From Arthrobacter sp. PGP41 (lineage in GTDB: Bacteria; Actinomycetota; Actinomycetes; Actinomycetales; Micrococcaceae), in contig NZ_CP026514.1 of assembly GCF_002953935.1 (NCBI RefSeq), positions 992,001 through 1,056,000 of the forward strand: a DNA stretch of 64,000 bases, in the 5' to 3' direction. Below the pieces are notes generated by a model. That model saw only the letters and a list, made by a program, of their open reading frames with translations, did not search any database and was not told the DNA's origin. This document shows positions 1 through 7,796 of the stretch, one piece after another. A program made the position numbers and the translations under genes. Position 1 is the stretch's first letter. Each line of letters starts with the position of its first letter.

Positions 1-132
1 TCCCAGGGTGACCGCCAGTTGGAAGACGCGATGGCTGAGGGCCGCGAGAGGATGATCCAGGCGACCATCGAGAAGATGGAGCTGTACGGATGCGCCGGCA
101 AGGCCCGGGGCCTGGTCCAGGCACAGCGGTGA
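1..132 (+). CDS. 3' end of an unidentified gene upstream of the E2-like gene
   Basis: Frame 1 is open from the window edge to a TGA at 130-132 (43 codons visible). The tail is helical and charged (it includes the stretch ERMIQATIEKMELYGCAG) and I do not recognise it. Its stop overlaps the GTG start of the next gene by 4 bp (GTGA at 129-132), so both are probably translated from one mRNA. By context it could be an E1 component of a 2-oxoacid dehydrogenase, since it sits directly in front of an E2 catalytic domain, but the visible residues do not prove this. Confidence 0.6.
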   Translation, partial: SQGDRQLEDAMAEGRERMIQATIEKMELYGCAGKARGLVQAQR

Positions 133-797
133 CGGCGGTCGAGGAAGAGGGCAGGACTGTCGTCCCGCTCAAGGGAATCAGGCGGACTGCCGCGCGGCGC
201 ATGGTGGCCGCGTGGGAGGCGCCCGCCTTCCACCTTGCCGTTGAGGCGGACATGGGGGCTGCGCTCCGCGTGAAGGAGCGCAGCCCCGGTGCCACGGTCA
301 CGGATGCCATCCTTGCCGCCTGCGCGGCCGCGCTGCGGGAGCACCCGGCCCTGAACGCGCACTACGCCGACGAGACCGTCACCCGGTTCGAGCGCGTCAA
401 CGTCGGCATGGCCGTCGATACTCCGGCAGGGCTGGTGGTTCCGGTCATCAAGGACGCTGCGTCGCTTGACCTGGCGGGTATGGCGGATGCGCGCCGGGAC
501 ATCGTCCAGCGCGCCCGCGAGGGCAAGCTCACCATGGACGACGTGACGGACGGTACCTTTACCGTCTCCAACCTGGGCATGATGGGGATCGACGGGTTCG
601 ATGCCATCCTCAACGTCCCGCAGGTTGCCATCCTCGCCGTCGGCGCCACGCGCCAGCAGTTCGTGCCGACCGACGACGGGCAGGGTGCGTGGAGGCCCCG
701 TGCGAGGCTTACCCTCACCTGCGACCACCGGGCCATTGACGGCGCCACCGGCGCCCGGTTCCTGGCCGCAATACGCGAAAACCTCGAATCAAGCTGA
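129..797 (+). CDS. stand-alone 2-oxoacid dehydrogenase E2 catalytic domain
   Basis: A 222-residue protein matching only the C-terminal acyltransferase domain of dihydrolipoamide acyltransferases. It begins at the 'R.TAARRM' helix (about residues 18-24), contains the VNVGMAVDTPAGLVVPVI core, the TVSNLGMMG segment, and ends with the catalytic motif DHRAIDG (His200, Asp204 by my count). Known E2 proteins carry N-terminal lipoyl and E1/E3-binding domains; none is present, so the lipoyl arm would have to come from another polypeptide. I chose GTG 129, which overlaps the previous stop, over an ATG at 90 that would add a Pro/Gly-rich out-of-character tail. Lipoate ligase-like and lipoyl synthase genes occur 14 kb downstream. 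A strong terminator follows. The substrate acyl group is unknown. Confidence 0.85.
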   Translation: MTAVEEEGRTVVPLKGIRRTAARRMVAAWEAPAFHLAVEADMGAALRVKERSPGATVTDAILAACAAALREHPALNAHYADETVTRFERVNVGMAVDTPAGLVVPVIKDAASLDLAGMADARRDIVQRAREGKLTMDDVTDGTFTVSNLGMMGIDGFDAILNVPQVAILAVGATRQQFVPTDDGQGAWRPRARLTLTCDHRAIDGATGARFLAAIRENLESS

Positions 798-814
798 CTG
801 GGAGCACCCGCGGC

Positions 815-856
815 AAAGGAGGCCGGACAACCGCAAGGTTGTCCGGCCTCCTTTTT
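815..856 (+). terminator. Rho-independent terminator
   Basis: A perfect 18-bp stem (815-832 pairing with 837-854), GCAA loop and a run of five T. It lies 18 bases after the E2-like gene and ends that transcript. Confidence 0.93.
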
Positions 857-1195
857 GTGTGCTGACGGCGGGTCCCGTGGATACCGAGGACATGTCACCT
901 GCGGAGTAGCAGCTGTTGACCGCGGTGCGGGCCCGCTATCTGTTCCGGTAGGGCACTTGCCTGTTCGCGCCCACTTACGAACGCCGACGCACGTTTGTTG
1001 GAGTGGCACCGTGGGTATGCGCCGTATCCCGTCTGCCCTGGACCGCATTTCCGGCCGCCGCCTGACGGACAGCAGGCTAACGCGACGAACAGGGGACGAC
1101 GCCGGGCAGCGGCTGCGTCGGGTGGCGCCAGCCGGGGCCTCAGCTCCGGGATGGGTCAGCCTTAGCGGGACAGGCCCAGGGGCCCTGGACACGCA
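857..1195. other. intergenic stretch without recognisable gene
   Basis: About 340 bases between two hairpins, separating the rightward E2 operon from the leftward peptidase/ABC operon. Open frames cross it on both strands, but they are extensions or shadows without a ribosome site or recognisable protein. I see no RNA gene or repeat here. Confidence 0.5.
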
Positions 1196-1228
1196 GGAAA
1201 CCCCCGGCCTTCATAGCCGGGGGTTTCC
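1196..1228. terminator. hairpin terminator between convergent genes
   Basis: A perfect 13-bp stem (1196-1208 with 1216-1228) and a 7-base loop. It lies 25 bases beyond the stop of the leftward peptidase gene. The T-rich side is weak in both directions, so it may act as a bidirectional or Rho-assisted end. Confidence 0.75.
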
Positions 1229-1253
1229 TTGGTTTCAGTGGACGGGTGCCCGT

Positions 1254-2717
1254 TTATTTCAGACGGGACACAACCTCCTTGACGAGGGGCCATACGCGGG
1301 TGACCGAAGTATGGTTCACAGTCTCCTTGGGCGAGTGGAGATCGTGCAGTTCAGTGCCGATCGAGATGATATCCAGTCCGGGGATTTTCTGGCTGAACAT
1401 ACCCAGTTCCAGGCTGCACTGGGAGACGTGGACGTCTGCTTCCTGGCCCATGACATCGCGGAAAGCTTCCCGTGCCACTTTCAGCAGCGGCGAGTCCGGC
1501 CGGTAGGGGAATTCGGCCGCGTCCAGCCCGTACTCCTCCACGGTGACCCCGCCGCCTGCGAGTGCGGCGAGCGCCCGGACCCGGTCAAGGATCTCGTGCT
1601 TGCGGGAAGTCACCGCGGCGGTGATGGTGGACATGAGCCTGGCGCCGTTGGCCGTGGTGCGCACGGTGCCCAGGTTATTGGAGCTCTCCACGATCCCCGG
1701 AACGGTGAGGCTCCAGCTGAGGACGCCGTTCGGGATGAGTGCAGTCAGGCGGGCGAAGCGTGCCGCGGCCGCGGCGGAGAAGACCCGGTCCGGAGTCTCG
1801 GCAGGTGCCAGTTCGAGGCGCAGGCCGGGGTCAGCCTGGCGGTATTCGTTCTGCAGCACATCCTCAAGCTCCAGAATGACCTTGCGCACGCCGTCCGCGT
1901 CCTCGGGCCGCACGAGAAGGGTGCTCTGGGCGTCCGCCGGGATGGCGTTGTTCTGGGCACCGCCGTGGGGGTCGGAGATCCGCACGTCGTACTGCGCAAG
2001 TACGGTGTTGAGTGCCCGGGCGAGGACCAGGACGGCGTTGGCGCGCTCAAGATGGATATCGAACTCGCAATGTCCGCCGGACAAGCCGCGGACCTTGAGC
2101 TGCAGCGCATCCAAATGCGTGGCGGGAGCCGCCTCCCATTCCGCCGGGATGTCCACGGTGAAGGTTATGTCGCCGCTGCAGCCGGCGAGGATCTCCTTGT
2201 CGGTGATCCAGTTGAAGTCGATCATGCGCTTGCCGGACAACTTGGAGGTGTCGAATCCGGCGGCCCCCACCTTTCCCTTTTCCTCCATGGCGGTCAGGAC
2301 CGCTTCAAGCGGAGGATGCGGGATGTCCGTGGAGTCGAGGAGGGCCAGGATGTAGGAGACGCCGATGCCGTTGTCGGCGCCCAGGGAGGTGCCGTTCGCC
2401 GTGACAAAGTCGCCCTCGATGAGGAGTTCAATCGGGTCGTGTTCGAAGTCGTGGACCACTCCGTCCTCTTTCTCGCACACCATGTCCAGATGCCCGTGGA
2501 GGATGAGGGGCGGCGCGTCCTCAAGTCCGAGCTGGCCCGGTTTCCGGACCAGGACGCAGTGCAGGTCGTCCTGGGTGGCTTCCAGCCCGCGGGCCTGGGC
2601 GAAGTTGACCACCCAGTCGGCAGCTTCCTTCTCATTGCCGGAGCCGCGGGGGATGCCGGCAAGGGTCTCGAAGAAGGAGAACACCTCTTGCGGCTGGAGT
2701 GATTTGAGAACTGACAT
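1254..2717 (-). CDS. pepD: PepD-like aminoacyl-histidine dipeptidase (M20 family)
   Basis: Predicted 487-residue cytoplasmic metallodipeptidase of the PepD (Xaa-His dipeptidase) branch of family M20. Visible metal/catalytic motifs: HGHLDMV (His76, Asp78), GADNGIGV (Asp115), MEEKG (Glu145/146) and the C-terminal LHSPKE (His461). Where E. coli PepD has TDSEEEGEIYMGC, this protein reads FNWITDKEILAGC, so the usual Asp metal ligand is Asn169; activity may be altered. I chose ATG 2717 because a GAAAGG site precedes it; an upstream ATG would add 19 unlikely residues. It is 79 bases downstream of the last ABC gene on the same strand and may be the last gene of that operon. Confidence 0.88.
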   Translation of the reverse strand: MSVLKSLQPQEVFSFFETLAGIPRGSGNEKEAADWVVNFAQARGLEATQDDLHCVLVRKPGQLGLEDAPPLILHGHLDMVCEKEDGVVHDFEHDPIELLIEGDFVTANGTSLGADNGIGVSYILALLDSTDIPHPPLEAVLTAMEEKGKVGAAGFDTSKLSGKRMIDFNWITDKEILAGCSGDITFTVDIPAEWEAAPATHLDALQLKVRGLSGGHCEFDIHLERANAVLVLARALNTVLAQYDVRISDPHGGAQNNAIPADAQSTLLVRPEDADGVRKVILELEDVLQNEYRQADPGLRLELAPAETPDRVFSAAAAARFARLTALIPNGVLSWSLTVPGIVESSNNLGTVRTTANGARLMSTITAAVTSRKHEILDRVRALAALAGGGVTVEEYGLDAAEFPYRPDSPLLKVAREAFRDVMGQEADVHVSQCSLELGMFSQKIPGLDIISIGTELHDLHSPKETVNHTSVTRVWPLVKEVVSRLK

Positions 2718-2796
2718 GGGGTGCCTTTCGGAAAGAGGAGGAAGGCCTCGCGGTGGTTCGGAGGACAAGGACATGGAGTGTTCGGAGGTCCGGCGG

Positions 2797-3825
2797 TTAC
2801 TTGACCACTTCAGTGTGGCCCCGGCCCATGGTGAGCGCCACGGCGGCGATAATCACCAGGCCATAGACCAGGCTCTGCGCCTGGGGTGTCACGCCCACGG
2901 CAGCCGCGCCGATAGGCACGAGCGCGACCGTGAGGGCGCCAAAAACGATGTTGATCGGGTTGGTGGTGCCGCCGGTGATGGCCGTCCCGCCAACGATGGC
3001 GGCCGCGATACCCGGCAGCAGCAGGTCGCTTCCCAGGCCGAAGGACGAGGCTGCCCCGGCCTGTGCAATGACGAGGATGCCGGCGAGGCCAGCCAGAAGA
3101 CCGGAGAGAGCGAAGGCCAGCACTTTGAACCAGCGGGTCCGCAGGCCCGAGAACAAAGCACCCTTCTCGTTGAGTCCCACGGCTGTCATGCCTTCACCGG
3201 CCCGGGTAAACCGGAGGAAGGCCCACAGGCCCACTGCCATTAGCACACCGACCCAGAAGGCCAGCGGCAGGCCGGCAAACGCGGTCCCAAACAGGGGAGC
3301 GAGGAGCTGGCTGTTCGCCGTTGCATACACGGTGGTCGCATTGCTGATCACCAGTGAAGCTGCCTGCAGGATGCCGAGCGTGCCGAGCGTCAGGGCGAAG
3401 GACGGGATCTGGCCGAACGCAACCAGGAAACCATTGGCGGCCCCAATGAGGGTCACGACGCCGAGGGTGACGACGGGTGCGGCGGGACCGAGGGGCCCAA
3501 GGGTCTGGGCGAGGATGATCGCCGCGAAGATCACGATCGCTGCATTCGACAGGTCGATGGAACCCACATGGAGCACCATCGCCTGCCCCAACGCAACCAG
3601 GAGGATGGTCGCGGCCTGGACGGCAAGGATTGCCATGCCGCCGCCGGTCAGGAATGCCGGCCGGAGGATGGCCACGAGGGCAAACAGGGCAAGGAACACC
3701 GCGAAGGGCCCGGCGGTGAACCACAGATTCCGTCGCGGGCGGCGTGCGGACTTCGCCTTGCCGTCGGCGGCGGCCGGCACTGTGGCCGGATGCTCGAGAA
3801 GGGCTTTCTTTGACATGGGATTCAC
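2797..3825 (-). CDS. CUT2-type ABC permease (RbsC-like), second copy
   Basis: About 342 residues, predicted 8-10 membrane segments, with the RbsC-family pattern (GSIDLS near residue 88, GTAITGGTTNPINIVFGAL near the C-terminus). It forms half of the membrane channel of a ribose/polyol-type importer with the permease at 5369-6400. The GTG start at 3825 overlaps the stop of the ATPase gene, implying coupled translation; ATG 3816 is an alternative nine bases in. The substrate is not determined by sequence; the neighbouring polyol-type kinase and dehydrogenases suggest a sugar alcohol or branched sugar. Confidence 0.9.
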   Translation of the reverse strand: MNPMSKKALLEHPATVPAAADGKAKSARRPRRNLWFTAGPFAVFLALFALVAILRPAFLTGGGMAILAVQAATILLVALGQAMVLHVGSIDLSNAAIVIFAAIILAQTLGPLGPAAPVVTLGVVTLIGAANGFLVAFGQIPSFALTLGTLGILQAASLVISNATTVYATANSQLLAPLFGTAFAGLPLAFWVGVLMAVGLWAFLRFTRAGEGMTAVGLNEKGALFSGLRTRWFKVLAFALSGLLAGLAGILVIAQAGAASSFGLGSDLLLPGIAAAIVGGTAITGGTTNPINIVFGALTVALVPIGAAAVGVTPQAQSLVYGLVIIAAVALTMGRGHTEVVK

Positions 3826-5372
3826 ACCATCTTTTCAAGCAGGTCGAGGGAAGTCGGGCTGGCGACGGAGAGGTCGAAGCGGGCGGTGATTTCGCCGTCG
3901 CGCATCACGATGATCTCGTCCGCCATCTCGAGGGCCTCCTCGAGCGTGTCGGGCAGCAGGATCACGGCGGCGCCGTCCTCCTGGGCGGCACGGATCTGGT
4001 CGTTCACCGTTTGCGAAGCTCCCGGGTCTAGGCCGCGGAGCGGGTGGTCAAGGATCAGGACGCTAAGCTCCTCAGCGCGCAGCCACTTGGCCATGACCAC
4101 CTTTTGCTGGTTGCCGCCGGAGAAGCGGCCAAGGGGCAGGCGGGGGTCGCGGGGCCGGATGTCGAGGCGCTCGAACCATTCCTCGGCGGCCTTCATACGG
4201 GCCTTGCGCCGCAGGAACGGGCCCCTGGCTGCTTCGCGCGGATGGACCAGGGTGAGGTTTTCGGCCGCGCTCAGGCCGCCGACCATGCCCTCGACTTTCC
4301 GTTCGGAGGGGATGTAGGCCAGTCCGTTCCGTACGGCGCGGCGCATCGACCAGCCCTGGACGGGGCGGCCCCCCACCTCGAGGGTGCCGGAGTCGAACGG
4401 CTCGGCTCCGAAGAGGGCCCGGCAGACGGATTCGCGCCCGGAGCCCATGGCGCCCACGATGGCCAGGGACCGCCCGGGAGAGACGGCGAACGAAACGTCC
4501 TTGAATTGCCCCTTCCGGCTCAGGCCCTTGGCCTCGATGGCCGCGACGGCGCCCGCGGCGTTGCCGCCCTTGCGCACCCGCGCCCGTGATTCCTGTCCGA
4601 TCATGAGGCGGAAGAGGTCATCTTCGCTGACTTCCTCCCGCCGCACGTCTGCCACGACTTCGCCGTGCCGCATCACCACTACGCGGTCGCAGATCCGGAG
4701 GACTTCGTCGAGCCGGTGGGAGACGAACAGCACCGAACCGATTTCCCGCAGTGAGCGGATCTCGCGCTCAAGGATCGCCGTTTCGTTGCGCTCCAGCACT
4801 GAGGTGGGCTCGTCGAGGATCACCAGCGGTGCTGCGTGGATGGCCTCATCCACTCGCAGTGCCCGGGCGATTTCGACCATCTGGCGGTCCACGAAGGAGA
4901 GGTCGCTGACCGTGGTGCGAGGGTCGATGGTGGAGCCAACGCGGGCGAGGATGGCGGCTGCCTCCGCATTGAGGCGCTTCCAGCGGTAGAACCCGTAACT
5001 GGTGGCCGCATCCTTGGAGGACAGGGCATTCATCGCGATGTTTTCAGCGACGGACAGGTTGGACAGGAGCGACTGCTCCTGGTGCACGACGCCGATGCCC
5101 GCGGCAACGGCGTCCTGCGGCCTGCGGAATTTGACCGGCCGGCCGTCTGCCTCGATGACTCCCGAATCGGGCTGGTGCAGCCCGGTCAGGATCTTCAGCA
5201 GGGTGGATTTGCCGGCGCCGTTTTCGCCGATCAGCCCGACCACTTCATGGCGCGGGATCTCGAGGGAGACATTCTTGACCGCGTGGGTCGCGCCGAAGGA
5301 TTTCGAAATGTCGGTCAGCTTGAGTGCCGGGGTTTCGACGCCGGTGCGGGGCGCCAGGGAAGCGTTGGTCAT
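3822..5372 (-). CDS. CUT2-type ABC ATPase with two nucleotide-binding domains (RbsA-like)
   Basis: A 516-residue tandem ATPase. Domain 1 has Walker A GENGAGKST, signature LSFVDRQMVEIARAL and Walker B VILDEPTS. Domain 2 has a degenerate Walker A (GAMGSGRES), signature FSGGNQQKVVMAKWL and the Walker B region LILDHPLRGLDPG, where the usual catalytic Glu after Asp is His. A weakened second P-loop is normal for this family; the Glu-to-His change means domain 1 probably performs hydrolysis. It overlaps the permease genes on both sides by 4 bp, so the three form one translational unit. Confidence 0.95.
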   Translation of the reverse strand: MTNASLAPRTGVETPALKLTDISKSFGATHAVKNVSLEIPRHEVVGLIGENGAGKSTLLKILTGLHQPDSGVIEADGRPVKFRRPQDAVAAGIGVVHQEQSLLSNLSVAENIAMNALSSKDAATSYGFYRWKRLNAEAAAILARVGSTIDPRTTVSDLSFVDRQMVEIARALRVDEAIHAAPLVILDEPTSVLERNETAILEREIRSLREIGSVLFVSHRLDEVLRICDRVVVMRHGEVVADVRREEVSEDDLFRLMIGQESRARVRKGGNAAGAVAAIEAKGLSRKGQFKDVSFAVSPGRSLAIVGAMGSGRESVCRALFGAEPFDSGTLEVGGRPVQGWSMRRAVRNGLAYIPSERKVEGMVGGLSAAENLTLVHPREAARGPFLRRKARMKAAEEWFERLDIRPRDPRLPLGRFSGGNQQKVVMAKWLRAEELSVLILDHPLRGLDPGASQTVNDQIRAAQEDGAAVILLPDTLEEALEMADEIIVMRDGEITARFDLSVASPTSLDLLEKMV

Positions 5373-6400
5373 TTTACGATCCTCAGTCTGCTGCGGTGCG
5401 GCCAGGTAGCCACGAGGACGGCCGCGATCAGGACGGTTCCGGAGACGGCGGATTGGATGTTCGGGCTGACCCCGCTGAGGATGAGCCCGTTGTTGAGGAC
5501 GGTCAGCATGAGCACACCGATCGCGGTGCGGAGGATGCCGCCTTTACCGCCTCCCAGGGACGTGCCGCCAATCACCACGGCCGCGATGGTCAGGAAGAGC
5601 GTCCCCACGCCCACGGTGGCCGATCCTGCGCCGAGTTTCAGGGCTGCCAACACGCCGGCGGCGGCGCTGCAGGCGCCGGCGACAACGAAGACGTAGAGCT
5701 TGTACCTGAGGACCGGAATGCCGTTGCCCTTGGAGATCTCCTCGCTGTCGCCGATCGCGTAGGCGAAGCGGCCCAGCCGCGTGAAACGGGCCACGAACAT
5801 CCCCGCCAGGACGAAGGCGGCGGCGAGCAGGAATGAGTTGGGCAACCCGAAGGTCAGGGTGGACGGCCAGCCCTTGATGCCGCCGTCGGGCAGGAAGGGA
5901 ATGGACTCGTCACCGAAGAGCACAGTGGCGATTCCAAGGCCCACGAACCAGACGCCCAGCGTGACGATGAATGAGGGAACCTTGAGGCGCGTGTGCACCA
6001 GGCCGCTCAGGAGGCCGAGGCCCACGCCTACGGCGAGCGCCGCAACAATGGCCCAGGGCCCCAGGTCTGCGCTTCCGCGGCTGTTGGCCGTCATCAGGAC
6101 GAAGGTCATGCCTGCGGCGCCCATCACGCCCTCTACGGAGAGGTCAATTGAACCGGTCAGGATGACCAGGGTGGCGCCGACGCCGATGATCAGCGGAAGG
6201 GACGCGTGGTCCAGGATGGTCCGCAGGTTCTCCGGCGTCAGGAACGTCGCGGGGTTCAGCGCCGCGAAAACGGCGATCAGTCCGACCAGGGCAAGCACTT
6301 CGCCGAGGTTTTTGGCCTCGAACCGGCGGCCTGCCCGGAGGGGTGGCTGTGATGGGGCGGGCGCCTCGAGGAGGCCGGTCCCGGTGTCCTTTTGTGTCAT
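5369..6400 (-). CDS. CUT2-type ABC permease (RbsC-like), first copy
   Basis: A 343-residue multi-spanning membrane protein with the RbsC-family hallmarks GSIDLSVEGVMG and GGTSLGGGKGGILRT. The start ATG 6400 follows AGGTGA; a GTG three codons upstream is possible. It lies downstream of the binding-protein gene (82-base gap) and overlaps the ATPase gene (ATGA). It pairs with the second permease as a heterodimeric channel. Confidence 0.93.
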   Translation of the reverse strand: MTQKDTGTGLLEAPAPSQPPLRAGRRFEAKNLGEVLALVGLIAVFAALNPATFLTPENLRTILDHASLPLIIGVGATLVILTGSIDLSVEGVMGAAGMTFVLMTANSRGSADLGPWAIVAALAVGVGLGLLSGLVHTRLKVPSFIVTLGVWFVGLGIATVLFGDESIPFLPDGGIKGWPSTLTFGLPNSFLLAAAFVLAGMFVARFTRLGRFAYAIGDSEEISKGNGIPVLRYKLYVFVVAGACSAAAGVLAALKLGAGSATVGVGTLFLTIAAVVIGGTSLGGGKGGILRTAIGVLMLTVLNNGLILSGVSPNIQSAVSGTVLIAAVLVATWPHRSRLRIVK

Positions 6401-6482
6401 TACTTTCACCTGTCGTGGTTGCTCCGGATGGGGCGGCTCCGGACCCGTCTGCGCGGTGTCCGGAGCCGCCGTTTGCGGTCCG

Positions 6483-7607
6483 TTAGGGCAGCTTCTCCGG
6501 GCCGCCGGAGACCAGCGGCACGGGCTCGGTGTCCCAGGGGCCGTTTTCGATCAGATCGTCCATCCAGCCGTCGATATCGCCGTCGTACTTGGTGAATTCG
6601 GCGTGGTTGTCCGGGGTGACGCAGCTCAGCTTGAACAGGCTGTTGCGCTTCTCCTTGGGCAATTCCGATGGCTTGATCTCACCGGTGGCTGCGAGGTAGG
6701 AGGTGTAGAGCCCGATCGCGGCGGCCATGAATCCGCGGTGGAAGGTCTCGCCGGCGATGGCGCCGTTGCCCATGTTCTCCTTCATCATGTCGACGACCGG
6801 CGGGTAGAGACCGTCCGAGGCGAACTTGACGTCGTTGATGCGGCCCGCGTCCTTCACGGCCTGCACGGCGCCGATGATCATGCCGTCGTCGGCAGCCCAG
6901 ATGCCGTCAACCTGGTCGCCGTACTTGGCGAGGAGGTTCTGGGTCTCCTTCAGGCCGAGCTGGGGGTCCCAGTTGGCCGGGCGGGTGTCGAGGAGCTTCA
7001 CGTCAGGGTAGGCCTTGAGTGCATCCTGCAGGCCGGCGACGCGGGTCTGGCTGGTGGTGCTGTCCAGCACGCCGGCGAGGGCCACGATGTTGCCCTTGCC
7101 GCCGATGCTGTCCGCGAGTGCCTTGGCGGTGCACTGGCCGCTCTCGACGCCGGAGTGCTTCTGGAAGGCCACGAAGTTGTCGCCCTGGTCCCACGGCTCG
7201 AAGTTGTCCGGCTTGTTCCACCAGACAGTTGCGTAGCCGCCGGCGGCCTTGACGGCGTTGATGATGGGGGGAGCATCCGAGCTGGCGACGGTGTTGACCA
7301 TCAGTGCCACCTTCTTGCCCTGGGCAAGGATGGCCTGGATCTTGGAGATTTCGGTCTGCGAGCTGCCCTCGGAGTCGACGATCTCGAGGGGCACATCAAG
7401 CTTCTTGGACAGGGCCTTGGCGCCCTCGATCATGGAGGCCATGTAGGGGTTGGTCGTGTTGATGACCGACGCGACCAGCACGATGTCCTTCTTGTCGATC
7501 GGCTGCTGGGTGCCGGCCGTGGTTGAAGAGCAGGCCGTGGTGGCCAACAGGCCGGCCACCAGCCCGAACGCCGCAATGCGGCGCCCAATGGATTTCCTGA
7601 GGTGCAT
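6483..7607 (-). CDS. sugar/polyol-binding lipoprotein of the CUT2 importer
   Basis: A 374-residue periplasmic-binding-protein-I type receptor. The N-terminus has charged MHLRKSIGRR, a hydrophobic segment and a lipobox ending at Cys26 (ATTAC), so it should be lipid-anchored outside the membrane. The fold signature includes VASVINTTNPYMASMIEGAK and WAADDGMIIGAVQAVKDAG, as in ribose/autoinducer-2 receptors. I chose ATG 7607 because AAAGGAG stands 7 bases upstream; an ATG 12 codons earlier lacks a site. It is the first gene of the leftward importer operon. Confidence 0.93.
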   Translation of the reverse strand: MHLRKSIGRRIAAFGLVAGLLATTACSSTTAGTQQPIDKKDIVLVASVINTTNPYMASMIEGAKALSKKLDVPLEIVDSEGSSQTEISKIQAILAQGKKVALMVNTVASSDAPPIINAVKAAGGYATVWWNKPDNFEPWDQGDNFVAFQKHSGVESGQCTAKALADSIGGKGNIVALAGVLDSTTSQTRVAGLQDALKAYPDVKLLDTRPANWDPQLGLKETQNLLAKYGDQVDGIWAADDGMIIGAVQAVKDAGRINDVKFASDGLYPPVVDMMKENMGNGAIAGETFHRGFMAAAIGLYTSYLAATGEIKPSELPKEKRNSLFKLSCVTPDNHAEFTKYDGDIDGWMDDLIENGPWDTEPVPLVSGGPEKLP

Positions 7608-7748
7608 CAAAGACTCCTTTGTGAGAGACGACCCGAAGTGCAACTGAAGATAAATATTCAGCTACTGCATTTGCATGCTAACGAGTGTGCGTTACCTCAC
7701 AAGCGCCTGTCAAGGGGTTGCCGAACACTGGTGCCCGCGAGGGTTAAA
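7608..7748 (-). promoter_or_regulatory. promoter region of the importer operon with AT-rich candidate operator
   Basis: Upstream of the binding-protein gene lies an AT-rich island in GC-rich DNA, including ATAAATATT (about 7650-7660) and GCATTTGCATGC (about 7666-7678). The 9-mer ATAAATATT recurs on the opposite strand in front of the GlpD-like operon at about 11300-11311, inside GAATAAATATTTGCAAGC. A shared site for the SorC-family regulator is an inference. Confidence 0.45.
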
Positions 7749-7787
7749 CAACTGTGGGGAGCCTGCCAAGCAGGCTCCCCACAGTTG
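7749..7787 (-). terminator. perfect 17-bp hairpin terminator after the epoxide-hydrolase gene
   Basis: Arms 7749-7765 and 7771-7787 are exactly complementary with a 5-base loop. On the minus strand the hairpin starts 9 bases after the stop of the epoxide-hydrolase gene and is followed by a short T-rich run (TTTAA). It separates the BKACE/epoxide hydrolase transcript from the importer promoter. Confidence 0.88.
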
Positions 7788-7796
7788 CACGCCGAC

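Noticed and set aside
855..2702. 615-codon open frame on the plus strand
   Set aside because: It lies antisense to the PepD-like gene, whose motifs are all present; the plus-strand product is compositionally odd and has no ribosome site.
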